Positions 1 through 12,730 of a DNA stretch of 64,000 nucleotides are shown here, one piece after another. The notes under the pieces were generated by a model, which saw only the letters and a program-made list of their open reading frames with translations, had not been told where the DNA came from and ran no database searches. This stretch comes from Haematobia irritans (taxonomy: Eukaryota; Arthropoda; Insecta; Diptera; Muscidae): NCBI RefSeq assembly GCF_050003625.1, contig NC_134397.1, positions 269,446,070-269,510,069 of the forward strand, written 5' to 3'. Position numbers and translations under genes: made by a program. Numbering within the stretch: position 1 is the first letter of the stretch; each line of letters opens with the position of its first letter.

Positions 1-673
1 AGGTGCTAGTTGTTGTTATCGTTTTGCCATCACTTGTTGTGTGGTGGGGTGTGTAGGTGTGTGTTTGTCTTTAAAGATACAAATACACCATAGGCTCACA
101 CATATTTGTATTTACATTTAAGCTTTCACTTTGATATGACAGAAATGTCGACCATATCTCATCATCCTTTGGAATTTTAAACTCATCTTTTTGAGATCAC
201 AACGAATTTCAACGAAAAAGCCAACCTTCACAAAGGTAAAGAGTTTATTTGAGAGAAAAAGATTATTTACATTTGAAATTGTTTCGATGATTATGAATTA
301 TGGAGAAATGAGAAAAGTTTATAAAAGAAGAGTTTTGAGAATTGGGAGTGCAAATTAAAAATGCGAGAATTTATTCCGAAAACCATAGTAAAACAGTAAT
401 CAATCGAAGTATTGTCCAATCGCCAGCCATTAATGTTTCCAATTGGCAACGACTCGTTTTTCACTTAATACGCAAATCGACCTAATTTTGGGTTCTCTTA
501 TAAGAACGAAAATGCTGATTAGGAAAGTCATGCGTTATTGATCGGAATAAGTGGTGTTCACAAGGAGAAATGTCTGGACTATTTGATAATTTTCAAATAA
601 GTTTTCATCGGTTTTGCACCGTATGGTCGATGAGTTCAATACAAAGTTGCAGTAACCTTTGCAACCTGTTATT
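1..673. other. unassigned AT-rich DNA
   Basis: I see no supportable gene or recognisable repeat here. The only ORF is about 70 codons, overlaps a decayed SINE and has no coding signature. Confidence 0.5.
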
Positions 674-935
674 TCAAGCTCACTTAGACTATTCACTCCA
701 TTGTGATATCACAGTGGTGAACTTCTCTCATACCGTATCTCTTTTTATAGGCGAGTCAGAATGGCGTTCCACCATGCGGTGAAAGCACTTCGAAGCTTTG
801 AAACACTCAGAAATATCATCAGCATTATTGAGAAGAGATAAATCCCCGCTGAAAAACATTTTGGTGTTCGATTGAAATTGGGATAGAACGCAGTTACAAG
901 GGAGGTATGCTAACCATTGCACTATGGCGGTTCCC
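674..935 (-). mobile_element. tRNA-derived SINE, degenerate copy
   Basis: Read on the minus strand, this matches the SINE at 1153-1503 over nearly its whole body. It has the tRNA-like head (GCCATAGTGCAATGGTTAGC), the CACCAAAA stretch, the GGCTATAAAAAGAG-like stretch and the ACTGAATAGTCTAAGTGAGC-like 3' part. It carries many substitutions, lacks the CCTAA tail and is old. Confidence 0.7.
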
Positions 936-1152
936 TTCTTTTGTGATACGAAAAAATGCTTTCGTATGTGATATAGGATTAGGTAATTATGTTAAAATGT
1001 TTGTAATATACAGGGCGCTTGATATGTAATGCAACAAAGAAAAGAGCTATATTTTTTATTTTTGTTTTGGCCACGAAAATTAGCCCCAAAACACAGATGA
1101 AGCAGGGCCACAAATGGAAAACTACAACACCAATTTTTTATGTATCTTTTTA

Positions 1153-1503
1153 GGAGCCACCGTGGTGCAATGGTTAGCATGCCCGCCTTGCATACACAAG
1201 GTCGTGGGTTCGATTCCTGCTACGACCGAACACCAAAAAGTTTTTCAGCGGTGGATTATCCCACCTCAGTAATGCTGGTGACATTTCTGCGGGTTTCAAA
1301 GCTTCTCTAAGTGGTTTCACTGGAATGTGGAACGCCGTTCGGACTCGGCTATAAAAAGGAGGTCCCTTGTCATTGACCTTAATATGGAATCGGGCAGCAC
1401 TCAGAGATAAGAGAGAAGTTCACCACTGTGGTATCACAATGGACTGAATAGTCTAAGTGAGCCTGATACATCGGGCTTCCACATAACCTAACCTAACCTA
1501 ACC
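1153..1503 (+). mobile_element. full-length tRNA-derived SINE with target-site duplication
   Basis: This is a complete non-autonomous retroposon of about 350 bp. Its head carries a pol III A-box-like segment (TGGTGCAATGG) and a perfect B box (GGTTCGATTCC), both typical of tRNA-derived SINEs. The body contains GGCTATAAAAAGGAGG, and the 3' end is a (CCTAA)n tail of three to four units. It is flanked by a 13-bp direct repeat, TATGTATCTTTTT, at 1139-1151 and 1504-1516, the target-site duplication expected from LINE-mediated insertion. It is the best reference copy in the window for the other SINE copies. Confidence 0.88.
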
Positions 1504-2100
1504 TATGTATCTTTTTTGGAAATACCTTCAGTTTTGGAGCCCATTTACAAAAAAATTTCTATAGAAATAAAATTTTAATATTTTCTGTAGAAATAAATTT
1601 TGATACACTTTTTTCTGTAGAAAAGAAAAATTTGTTAGATTCAGATTTTGCCGGTGTTTAAGACTTTCTCCTACGGACAATGTGGGATAACGAGATTCCC
1701 AAGAGATTCGTACTAAGAAAAACATATTTAATTTTTTTCTAAAAACTTAAACTTTTTGGGGTGAATTTTGAGGCTTTCAGTACAACGCAATGACACTCGG
1801 GTTTTGGTGTCTATTGTACTGCAGAAATGTAGCTTGGACCCCCTTTCTGCTGGCGAAATGTTTGTCTGCCCAGGGCTTCAATACTGTCTTTACGACATTT
1901 TCCCGATAATACTATGATTCTAGTAGACGCCATGGAACACTGCCAGTATCACGGTAACGAGAAACGACACGAGAAATAAAAGATGGATGGAAATAATGGA
2001 ATAATTCAATTCTTACTTTATTCGCATTTTAAAGTGACCTTGAAAGCCCATTAAAAAACAAAAGCTAAAAGATTTATTAACATATAAATGCTGGAAGGTT
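1504..2100. other. unassigned DNA with short 29-bp minisatellite remnant
   Basis: Positions about 1557-1640 contain two to three decayed units of the TTTCTATAGAAATAAAATTT minisatellite. I recognise nothing in the rest of the stretch. Confidence 0.4.
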
Positions 2101-3475
2101 CAACACAGAAAAAAAAATGTCACGTACATTTTTCCAATTAAAATTTTAATTGGGTTTTAAACAAGTTCGGCCAGGCCGAATCTTATGTACCCTCCACCAT
2201 GGATTGCGTAGAAACTTCTACGAAAGACTGTTATCCACAATCGAATTACTTGGGTTGTTAAAACTTCTTAACATTGTTTTCTAAATTGTGAGTTAGTCCA
2301 TACGTGGTAGAGAGCCAGAATTGAAATATGGGGGTGGCTTATATGGAGGCTATATACAATTATGAACTTGATATGGACCAATTTTTGTGTGATTGGGGAT
2401 CGATTTACCTGAGGGCTATATATAACTATAGACCGATATGGACCTAGTTAGGCATGGTTGTTAACGGCCATATACTAGCACAATGTACCAAATTTCAACT
2501 GACTCGGATGAAAGTTGATCCTCCAAAAGCTCCAAAACCAAATCTCGGGATCGGTTTATATGGGGGCTATATATGATTATGGACTGATATGGACCATTTT
2601 TGGCATGGCTGTTAAATATCATATACTACCACCACGTACCAAATTTCAACCAGATCGGATGAATTTTGCTTCTCCAAAAAGCATCGGAGGTCAAATCTGG
2701 GGATCGGTTTATATGGGGGGCTGTATATAATTATGGACTGATATGAAACAATTCCTGCATGGTTGTTGGATACCATATACTAACATCACGTAGCAAATTT
2801 CAATCGAATCGGATGAATTTTGCTCTTCCGGAGGTCAAATCTGGGGGTCGGTTTATATGGGGGCTATATATAATTATGGACCGATATCGACTAATTTTTG
2901 CATGGGTGTTTGAGGCCATATATTAACATCACGTACCAAATTTGAACTGAATCAGATGAATTTTGGTCTTCCAAGAGGCTCCGGAAGTCAAGTCTGGTGA
3001 TCGGTTTATATGGGGGCTATATATAATTATTGACCGATGTGGACCAATTTTTGCATGGTCATTAGAGACCATATACTAACATCATGTACCAAATTTCAGC
3101 CGGATCGGATGAAATTTGTTTCTCTTAGAGGCTCTGCAAGCCTCTAAGAGAAACAAGTCGATAGCTTGTTTCGTGCGGAAGTTAACGTGATTTCAACAGA
3201 CGGTCGGATGGACGGACATGCTCAGATCGACTCAGAATTTCACCACGACCCAAAATATATATACTTTATGGGGTCTTAGAGCAATATTTCGATGTGTTAC
3301 AAATGGAATGACAAAGTAAATATACCCCCATCCTATGGTGTAGGGTATAAAATATTCAATTAAAAAATTTAATTGAGTCAACAAATTTTTTAATTGAAAC
3401 AAAAATTATTCACAAAAGTTAATAGTATCAATTAATTTTTTTAATTGAATCAGAACATTTTTTTGTTGTGTGACA
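2101..3475. mobile_element. AATTAA-rich palindromic MITE interrupted by a DINE-like element
   Basis: The left end (ACACAGAAAAAAAAATG, near 2104) and the right end (CATTTTTTTGTTGTGTG, near 3457-3473) are rough inverted repeats. Both flanks of the insert are built from TTAATTG/CAATTAA palindromes. The related stretch at 19668-19905 has the same composition. The DINE-like element at 2161-3349 is inserted inside it. Boundaries are approximate. Confidence 0.45.
2161..3349 (+). mobile_element. DINE-1/mini-me-like element, family A copy 1
   Basis: The element starts with AAGTTCGGCCAGGCCGAA and TACCCTCCACCATGG and ends with CCTATGGTGTAGGGTATA, so the two ends carry inverted ACCCT...AGGGT blocks. Its centre holds about four to five copies of a 150-155 bp repeat (GGATCGGTTTATATGGGGGC...). 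A (GGAC)n stretch, the core AGATCGACTCAGAATTTCAC and a short TA run precede the 3' end. This order is that described for dipteran mini-me and DINE-1 (helentron-related, non-autonomous) elements. ORFs within it are by-products of the repeat. Confidence 0.7.
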
Positions 3476-4895
3476 TTTGAGGTTGTCCAGTGTGGCATTT
3501 GATGTTGTCCAGTCCAATATAAAGCAATAACACTATCACGCTTGAATTCCATCACACATAACTTTATTTCTGAATGCAATAGATCAAAATGTTTTTGATA
3601 GTGTATAAACAATAAAATGAAATGTCAATGGAATAAATCTGGCAGCTGCCAGATAAGCAATTTAAAAATGATAGCAACCTGAATACTCATCCGCAACCCA
3701 AAAAAAAATCCAAATTTAACCTACATTTCCTTTTTGTGAGCATACAATGCCGAATATCAAAACATGCGGGTAAGTCTTCAAAAATGCCATTTTGAAAAGT
3801 GATTGGGCTCTTTCACCAACTGACATTATTTTCCAATTTCTTCGACTACTAAACTCCATTATCCAAAAACATGCCTACCATATAAACCAATTATGTATGA
3901 CCCCACTTTAAGTGCTAGCATTTTTCTGATAACATTTCCCCAATGACTAAAACAAATCTCAGAAATATTTCAAAAACATAGACAACACTTGAAAAACTTT
4001 AGTCACTTGATAATTATGCAGGAACTGGGGAGGGGCAAAGTTGGCGATGTTCACAAAACAGAGAAGTAAAATGTTTTTATTTGATTCTTTGACATTTTCC
4101 GGTCATTTGAATGCGGTTTGACACAGAAAATGTTTTTAGAGTTTTTATAAGTTTATTTTTTTCCAAACATAACATATCAACAGGGCCCGCAGGATACGCT
4201 GAATGAATTCAGCAAATACAAAAATCGATAGATGTCGTAGGCATTGCAAATCTACTTCAAGAGGTTACCAGGAAGGCAGGGACTGGAAGAAATATTTTCC
4301 AAAGACAAAAGGAAATTAAAGAAAAATATATGAAGAGAACCCGATTTGAAGCAGACCGAACTGTGACTCATTTTCATGTCAAAGGATTGCTTTTTTTTAT
4401 TGTATTAACATTTACATAGAAATTCCCTTTGCAAGCCCTCTGAACATTATAGTATTTTATTTATCCCTTTAAATCAAATCGAATCGAGAATGAAATGAAA
4501 TGTAAATATTCCATACACGTTTTCTGAAATTTGTTTATTGATTGACATGGTTTTGAGAAAGGACAAAAGGGGCCAGAGATTCGGTCAGCCAATACATTCC
4601 TTTTAGTTTGGGTCGGCCATTCATATTGAAACGTTCAGCATTATTTAGCATTTCAACACGAGAAAAAAAACGCCAACAACAATAATAAAAACGACATTAC
4701 CAAACTCATCAACATCAATACCGTTGTCATTATCATCACCGGTTCTTTTGACCATGGTGCACAGTGGTCCGATATACAAGAAAATCGTAAACCTCAAAAT
4801 TTTTAAATAAAAGTATTTTCAAAAATTTTACAGATTTTTCGAAACCATGGCAGTCAAGAGTATCCATACTACGAGAGTAGACTAATGCTTAAAGT
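3476..4895. other. unassigned DNA
   Basis: Mixed AT-rich sequence without a supportable ORF, RNA gene or recognised repeat. Confidence 0.4.
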
Positions 4896-4950
4896 GGCAG
4901 CCCGATTTATTTTCAGTCTCACTTAGACTATTCAGTCCATTGTGGAATAT
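4896..4950 (-). mobile_element. SINE 3' fragment
   Basis: GGCAGCCCGAT and CACTTAGACTATTCAGTCCA match the 3' end of the tRNA-derived SINE on the minus strand. The head is missing. Confidence 0.65.
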
Positions 4951-5023
4951 TTTACCCCAGTCATATAGTGGTTTATGATATAAAAACTATGAAGGGAAAT
5001 CACAAAAATTGCTTCGTTGTTTT

Positions 5024-7650
5024 TATACCCTAAACCACATAGTGGTCAGGGTATAATAAGTTTGATCCGCCAAAAATGTGCCTACCAGAAATATTGATTT
5101 TAAACCCCATAATATATATACTGATCAAATCAGAATCACCTCCTGCGTCGATCTAGCGCTTGGTGGACGTCCGTCCATCTGTCCATGTATTTGTTGTTCA
5201 CAGGATTCCATATATATGTATCGCCCAATTTCGACAAATGGGGTCACGTTGCACTTTATATACCCTAAACCACATAGTGGTCAGGGTATAATAAGTTTGA
5301 TCTGCCGAAAAAAATGTGCCTACCAGAAATATTGATTTTAGACCGCATAAAATATATACCGATCGACTCAGAATCACCTCCTGAGTCGATCTAGCGATTG
5401 GTGTCCGTCTGTCCATGTATTTGTTGTGCACATGATTCCGGTCGCAATTATTAACCGATTTTGATGAAATTTGTTACAGGGAGTTTTTTGGGCTTAAGCA
5501 CGAAAGCTATTGAATTTGGAAGAAATCGGATCAAATTTAGATATAGCTACCATATATATGTATCGCCCGATTTCGACAAATTGGGTCACGTTGCACTTTT
5601 TTACTAACCGATCGTCGTCAAATTAAGCAAAAAATAATCTTCTGCATCACCCTTTAAGTCTGCAAAATTTCATCCAAATCGGTTCAGATTTAGATATAGC
5701 TCCCATATATATGTACCGCCCGATTATTTTTTAAATTTGGCCATAAAACCCTTATTTATCAACCGATATTACTCAAAGTTGGCTAAATGTAATCTTCTAT
5801 AGCACTAAATATATGTTCATAAAATCATTGAAATCGGTTCAGATTTAGCTATAGCTCCCATATATATGTACCGCCCGATTTTTCTAAATTTGGCCATAAA
5901 ACCCTTATTTATCAACCGATATTACTCAAAGTTGGCTAAATGTAATCTTCTAATTACTAATTATATCTGCAAAAAATCATTGAAATCGGTTCAGATTTAG
6001 CTATAGCTCCCATATATATGTACCGCCCGATTTTTCTAAATTTGGCCATAAAACCCTTATTTATCAACCGATCTTACTCAAAGTTGCTCAATTTAATCTT
6101 CTATATCACTAACTATATGTGAAAAAAATCATCGAAATCGGTTCAGATTTAGCTATAGCTCCCATATATATGTACCGCCCGATTTTTCAAAATTTGGCCA
6201 TAAAACCCTTATTTATCAACCGATCTTACTTAAAGTTGGCTAAATGTAATCCTCTATAGCACTAATTATATGTGCAAAAAATCATTGAAATCGGTTCAGA
6301 TTTAGCTATAGCTCCCATATATATGTACCGCCCGATTTTTCTAAAATTGGCCATAAAACCCTTATTTGTCGACGGATAGTACTTAAAGTTGGCCAAATGT
6401 AATCTTCTATAGCTCTAACTGTATGTGCAAAATTTCATCGAAATTGGTTCAGATGTAGATATAGCTCCCACATATATGTATCGCCCGATTTTTTTTTTAA
6501 TTGGCCATAAAACCCTTATTTATCAACCGATATTACTCAAAGTTGACTAAATGTAATCTTCTATATCACTTACTATATTTGCAAAAAATCATGGAAATCG
6601 GTTCAGATTTAGCTATAGCTCCCATATATATGTACCGCCCGATTTTTCTAAATTTGGCTATAAAACCCTTATTTATCAACCGATAGTACTCAACGTTTGC
6701 CAAATGTAATCTTATATAGCTCTAACTGTATGTGCAAAATTTCATCGAAATCGGTACAGATTTAGCTATAGCTCATATATATGTACCGCCCGATTTTTCT
6801 AAATTTAGCCATAAATCCCTTATTTATCAACCGATCTTACTCAAAGTTGGCTCAATATAATCTTCTATATCACTAACTATATGTGTAAAAAATCATCGAA
6901 ATCGGTTCAGATTTAGCTATAGCTCCCATATATATGTACCGCCCGATTTTTCTAAATTTGGCCATAAAACCCTTATTTATCAACCGATATTACTCAAAGT
7001 TAGCTAAATGTAATCTTCTATATCACTAACTATATGTGCAAAAAATCATTGAGATCGGTTCAGATTTAGCTATAGCTCCCATATATATGTACCGCTCGAT
7101 TTTTCGAAATTTGGCAATAAAACCCTTATTTATCAACCGATCTTACTCAAAGCTGGCCAAATGTAATCTTCTATATAACTAACTATATGTACACAAAATC
7201 ATCGAAATCGGTTCAAATTTAGCTATAGCTCCCATATAAATGTATAGCCCGATTTTCCCAAATTTGGCCATAGAACCCTTATTTATTATCCGATCTTACT
7301 CAAAGTTGGCTAGATCCAATCCTCTATAGTACTTTCGGTATGTTCAAATTTCATCGAAATCGGTTCAGATATAGATATAGCTCCTATATATGTATCGCCC
7401 GATTTTGAAAAATTTGCCCCTAACAACCTTATGATTGACTTAAGAGGCCTCATTTCATAACTGATCTTACTCAAATTTTGCACAAGGTAACCTTTTGTGG
7501 TATTAATCAAACCCGCATAACATTATGCAAATTGGTTCAGATTTACATATAGCTTCCATATATATGCATCGCTCGATTTCCCCAAATTTGGCCATAATAC
7601 TCTTATTTATTAACCAATGTTACTCAAATTTCAAATTTTGATTTACTAGC
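5024..7650 (-). mobile_element. DINE-1-like element family C with 150-155 bp tandem array
   Basis: Two copies of a terminal hairpin, TATACCCT...AGGGTATA with CCAC/GTGG, lie at 5024-5055 and 5259-5290. The first copy is truncated and the second is followed by the full element. Both carry the mini-me-type block with CAGAATCACCTCCTG and a GTCCGTC-like run. From about 5550 to 7560 there are some 12-13 tandem units of 150-155 bp, each containing ATAGCTCCCATATATATGTA and CCGCCCGATTTTTC. Unit starts at 5716, 5871, 6023, 6175 and 6328 show the spacing. No transposase or Rep ORF is present. Confidence 0.7.
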
Positions 7651-8379
7651 CCATCGTATTTATAACATACGTACTTGTCGCTCTTACATAAGAATATTGC
7701 TCGATTTTTTCAAATTTGTATTTATTACCCACACTAATTGAGCGATTTTCTATTTTTTAATAATGGGCTTAATATTACTGGCATACTAACTCCGTAGGTG
7801 CAATATCAACTACATCCAGTGTTGCTAGAAGTAGGGGAAAATCCCTATATGTAGGTTTTTTCTAATATTTAGCGTCTTGTAGGGACGTAGGGCCACAATG
7901 TAGGGACATTTTCACTCAACACAATTTGTAATAATTTTTACATTTTGGTGGCTCTAGAGGAGGAAATTAGAAGCCGGCAAGGCTTGATCTTTAACAATAG
8001 GTGGTAACAACCAGGGCTGTGGAGCCGGAGTCGGAGTCGGAGTCTTGGAGTCGGAGTCTGAAGATTTTGCTGGAGTCGGAGTCGTAAAAATTTTGCTCGA
8101 CTCCGACTCCGGCTATACCAAATTTTTCACTTCACATTTTTTGTAACTAAGCAAGTTTTTACGCAAATTAGTTTCCATTGTGTTATTCATTCGATCAATG
8201 TACAGCATGATTGTAAATGAAAATCAACTTCCAATTACGGCTATCTTTTTATGTTTCCTAGAATGTTAGACTAGCAGATGGGCTGGATTGATCCATTTTA
8301 ATGCCCATATCAATTTATTTGAAACGAACAATCGAAATTATTATTTTTTTTTTTAATTTTATTTTAAGGCCATATACAT

Positions 8380-9350
8380 ATGTGAAATATTGACAGAAAA
8401 TTTTTTAAAATTTGTTTTTTTTTTTATAGAAAATTTTGCAAAATGTTATTTCTATAAAAAGTTTTGTCAAAATTTTATTTCTATAGCAAATTTTGTCAAA
8501 TTTTTATTTCTATAAAAAATTTATTCAAAATTTTATTACTATAGAAATACTTTTTTCTATAGAAAATTTAGTCAAAATTTTATTTCTATAGAAAATTTTG
8601 CCAAAATGTTATGGTAATAGATTTTTTTATTGGAAAATTTGGTAAAAATTTTATTTCTATAGAAAATTTTGCCAAAATTTTATAGTAATAGATTTTTTAT
8701 TAGAAAATTTTGTCAAAATTTTATTTCTATAGAAAATTTTGTCAACATTTTATTTCTATAGAAAATTTAGTCAAAATTTTATTTCTATAGAAAATTTAGT
8801 CAAAATTTTGTTTCTGTAGAATATTTTGCAGAATTTTATTACATTACATTACTACACAAAAATTTTTCTAAAATTGAATTTTTATTGATAATTTTTTCAA
8901 AATGTTATTTCTATAAGAAAAAATTGTCTAATTTTATTTCTATAGCAAATTTTCTCTAAATTTTTTCCTTACTGATGCTCACTGATACTCACTGCTACAA
9001 AAATGTATTCAAAATTTTATTACTATAGAAATATTTTGCAAAACTTTATTTCTTTAGAAAATTTTGCAAAATTTTGTTTGCTATACAATTTTTTTTTAAA
9101 TTGTATTTCTATTGATAATTTTTTCAAACTTTCATTTCTATAAAAAAATTGCCAAATTTTATTTCTATAAAAATTTTTTTCAAAACTTTTTTTCTATATA
9201 TTTGGTCAAAATTTGATTTCTATAGAAAATTTTGCAAAAATTTTATTTAGTCAAAATTTTGTTTCCGTAGAAAATTTTGCAAAATTTTATTTCTATGTAA
9301 AATTTTGCAAAATTTTATTTACTAGACAAAAATTTTTCCAAAATTGTATG
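8380..9350. repeat. 29-bp minisatellite array inside the hAT element
   Basis: Imperfect tandem units of about 29 bp with consensus TTTTATTTCTATAGAAAATT followed by TTGTCAAAA. Many units are diverged. The same unit recurs in at least six other places in this window. Confidence 0.8.
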
Positions 9351-9479
9351 CTCACTGATACTCACTGCTAAGTCGAAAACTTGTAGAAATGACTCAAATT
9401 TTCAAATTTTTCAATGAATGAATAATAAATGCATTTTTGCGAAATTGTTTAAACAATTATAAATATTTCCCAAATATTG

Positions 9480-9840
9480 CCCGAGATTTTGTAGAAGTCT
9501 GATTTGAGATTTTATCAAAATGTAGATCTAAATACAAAGTTGTGCAGAGTATATTATAATCGGCCCGCCCGAGTTTAGACTTTCCTTGTATATTTTTTTT
9601 TTTAAATTGTGTTACGTCCCAGAGCGTTAGTTTTAAATTTTAAGTACATAGATTTTGTAGAAGTATATACAATTTTGCCTAAATCGATTCAGATTCAAAT
9701 TCATGCATATGGGAATATAAACCTTTATATAGCTCGCAACAAATTTAAAGGATTTGATATAGTATCAATAATTTTGGTTCACAAATACATATACTGTTGG
9801 TATCTTCTCATATTATGATGGGTATTTATAGCATTATTTT
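9480..9840 (-). mobile_element. DINE family B fragments
   Basis: ATCGGCCCGCCCGAGTTTAG near 9558 is the reverse complement of the family B head (CTAAAGTCGGGCGGGGCCGA), and 9610-9840 resembles its following section reversed. Both lie inside the hAT element. Confidence 0.45.
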
Positions 9841-10149
9841 ATTTACTAAACATTGCCCTAAATTTGAAATATAGAGTTCAATTGGCATCTAATGTGAAAT
9901 TAAGACCTTTCTTTGCACACATAAATAAATACGATACTTTATATCGATCCACTTACGGTACCCCCACAATAGAACTACAAATTAGTGGTATTAAAATGAG
10001 ATTTAGTTATATTACCCGGAGTCGACTCCGGAGTCGGAGTCGAGCTGATGAAAAATGCTGGAGTCGGAGTCGAGCAAAATTAGCTCGACTCCACAGCCCT
10101 GGTAACAACAGTTACCATTCGTGCCAAAAAAAATTTAACAAAAGTTTAA

Positions 10150-10375
10150 GATTACCACAAATCTACCAAACAAATATTTCTATAGAAATTTTTGTCAAAA
10201 CTTTATTCCTGTAGAAAATTTTGTCAACATTTTGTTTCTATAGAAAATTTTGTCAAAATTGTATTTCTATAGAAATTGTTTTCAAAATATTATTTCTATA
10301 AAAAATTTTCTCAAAATTTTATTTCTATACAATTTATTATCAAAATTTTATTTCTATAGAGATTTAACAAAAAAA
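10150..10375. repeat. 29-bp minisatellite array
   Basis: About seven units of the TTTCTATAGAAAATTTTGTC family, just right of the inner hAT element. Confidence 0.75.
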
Positions 10376-10689
10376 GTACTATTTTTGGTACAATTCTACC
10401 AACTGTGGCAACCGTGTTGGTAATACAAATTTATTTTCTAGGTTATATACCTTACATTTTCATGTTTTAAGATAATAAAGTACTTGGAACCAGTTTTGAT
10501 TTGTATAATTTGTTTAAATTTAACGAAAAATATTGCAGGGAAAATTGTTTGGGAATGTATGGGAAAGTAGGCAACTTGTTTTGTCCTTGTAGGGTAAACC
10601 GAACATTTTCCCTGGCAACACTGACTATAGTCAGATTGAGCAAAAGCAGCCATATAAACATATACCCCTTAATTTTTTAAATATGCAAC

Positions 10690-10825
10690 TGCGGTTTATC
10701 TCCCAGACCTATATCACTATTACCCCACAAATGCTTATGATTACTAATTGAGTAAGGGTACTTTAGGGTATGATATAGTCGGGCGGGGCCGAATTTCTAC
10801 TTTACTTACTTGTTTTTTTTTTCAC
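10690..10825 (-). mobile_element. DINE family B head fragment
   Basis: On the minus strand, AACAAGTAAGTAAAG then CGGCCCCGCCCGACTATATC is a family B 5' end. The body is missing. Confidence 0.5.
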
Positions 10826-11689
10826 ACCACTGTTCAACCAAGAGTTTCACAACACAGTTAACAGCTTATAGCAAAATAAGCAAAAAAAAAAAAAATACAA
10901 AAAAAAAAACGCCAACAACAATTGGCATCGTCACGGCCAATACGGAAATTCCATTTCCTATTAGCCCTGTTGGCAATTTTCAACATTTTCCATTTCCGGT
11001 TGTTATATACATTTAGTCTGCTGGATGCAAATAACCCCCCTGGACTTGTGGTAATACAGCACACAGTTGTGTTTCGTGATATCGTAGTTCAGTGTTTTCT
11101 TTCATTGCTGTCGGCAGGACAAATGTTTACGAATAATTCAAGGAGTAGCAGAGAATATTAAATTCTATTTAGCCAATACAAGCTCAAATACACACTCACA
11201 CACCCACAAACCCATAAAATTTCTCCTCAAAAGCCAACAAAACCATGAAAGTTTTATTTTTCAATATCCCAAACTCTTTTTTAAAACGGAAAGATGAATG
11301 ACTGAGTGAATAAGTTTTTAACATTGCCAGCCACGAAATTGATTTTGCTGATGCAATATTCAAAGAAATGTTTTGCCAAAGGATTTCCTTGACAAATAAA
11401 CAATAACTTTATGTTTATTTTGATAGATATACATATTTTCGATTAAATAAATTCATGGAAGAAATTTTGATTTGAAATCACCGAAATTGTGCTAAATATT
11501 ACTCACTATGAAACGCTCTGGATATATGGAAGTATGGCCGTTGATGATCATGTAAATAGAAACAATCAAAAAAAGGAAGGAGGTGACAGAACTCTTTCCC
11601 ACATAGTTTTGGACCTCAAATTACAATAACATATTATCTAAACATTTTTTAAGCATTGTTGATTTTTTTTTTATTGCAGCTTAAAACCA
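10826..11689. other. unassigned DNA
   Basis: A poly-A-rich stretch (10875-10910) and mixed sequence with overlapping short ORFs on both strands. None has a recognisable domain. Confidence 0.4.
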
Positions 11690-12140
11690 TACATTGACTA
11701 AACTACAATTGTAGCTTAACCAACAGAGGAAAAGAATGTTTGTCAAATTTATTTGGGCAAAGCCCTATAGACTGCAAGATGGTTGGATGGACGCACGTTT
11801 CGGAATTACCACATTTCTCATCAGCATCCTCTACTTGCAGCAAAACTATCAACCAATTATCAGAATAAATTCAGGCAGTTTATTAAACCCAACAAAAACC
11901 ACACTTGAACCGTCCGAAAAAAGGTTTTACATTGATAGCCGGCTTATGCCGAAATAAATTCGAAACAAACATATCTCTTTTCCTATGCCACTGTCAAATC
12001 ATCGATTTGAATTCACATGGCTGGGTTTATTTTGAGCGTGCCTCCTCTTCTTTTTCCATTTGTTTTGTTTTGTTATTGTTGGTTTTGTTCTTTAACATTT
12101 TTTCTTATTATTCAAACGCTTCCCTGGTACAGTTGCCACA
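11690..12140 (-). mobile_element. probable Penelope-like 3' relic with hammerhead-like core
   Basis: On the minus strand the segment 11797-11824 reads CTGATGA, a short imperfect stem-loop, then CGAAAC. This resembles a hammerhead ribozyme core and parallels the motif in the Penelope 3' region at 44121-44201. The neighbouring GCCGGCTTATGCCG is a short palindrome. No reverse transcriptase or endonuclease ORF remains. The assignment is inference from the shared core. Confidence 0.35.
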
Positions 12141-12239
12141 GTTAACATAACTCTAACAGAATTACTATTTGGTAGATTCATAGAATTCTTAGTGTTCTAG
12201 TGGATTTTACAAAATATTGATCTTCAACTTCAATTTTCT

Positions 12240-12730
12240 GCAGAAGTAAAATTTTTAGAAAATGTTCTGTAGAAATAAAATTATTTATTAATTTATTTAT
12301 TGTTTATTGTTTATTCTAATCATACAGTAAATATATGATAATAAGAGAAAGAAGCATTGGCTGCTAAGACCATTAGCTAAGAAACAAATTTTTGAAAAAA
12401 AATTCTATAGAAATGAAATTTTAACAAAAAATAAAATTTTTTATGAAAATAAAATTTTGAGAAAATATTCAGATGGTGTAAAAATTTAAGAAAGAATACT
12501 TTCTTTCTGGGAGAAAATTCTATAGAGATAAAATCTTGAGACATTTTTCTATAGAAATAAAATTTTGAGAAAATTTTCTATAGAAATAAAATTTTGACAA
12601 AATTTTCTATAGAAAAAAAATTTACAAAATTTGTTAAGAAATTAAATTTTAACAAAATTTATTAAGAAATAAAATTTTTGGAACATTTTCTCTGGAAATA
12701 AAATGTTGACAAATTTTTCCATAGAATTAA
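12240..12730. repeat. 29-bp minisatellite array, degenerate
   Basis: Units of ATTTTCTATAGAAATAAAAT type, with best preservation at 12540-12610. They are interrupted by unrelated sequence at 12300-12390. Confidence 0.65.

Larger units (their letters stand above)
8012..10101. mobile_element. non-autonomous hAT-type element with 8-bp TSD
   Basis: The termini CAGGGCTGTGGAG (8012) and CTCCACAGCCCTG (ending 10101) are perfect inverted repeats. They are followed inward by arrays of GGAGTCGGAGTC on the left and GACTCC/GGAGTC on the right. Flanking direct repeats GTAACAAC at 8004-8011 and 10102-10109 are an exact 8-bp target-site duplication, the hAT hallmark. The 2.1-kb interior has no transposase. 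It carries a 29-bp minisatellite array and reversed pieces of DINE family B (about 9480-9840). Confidence 0.85.
7817..10623. mobile_element. possible outer hAT-like element (CAGTGTTGC termini)
   Basis: CAGTGTTGCTAGAAG at 7817 and CCCTGGCAACACTG ending at 10623 are inverted repeats, with GGGGAAAA/TTTTCCC continuing the match inward. The bases outside (ACTACATC and ACTATAGT) agree at only five of eight positions, so a target duplication is not secure. The well-delimited hAT element at 8012-10101 lies inside. No transposase ORF is visible. Confidence 0.4.

Noticed and set aside
5550..7560. Regular 150-bp repeats as a CRISPR-like array
   Set aside because: Units are contiguous and diverged with no unique spacers, have DINE-type ends, and lie in a eukaryotic genome.
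9864..10214. 116-codon ORF with an RSRSR stretch
   Set aside because: The arginine-serine run comes from the GGAGTC repeats at the hAT terminus; no SR-protein domain is present.
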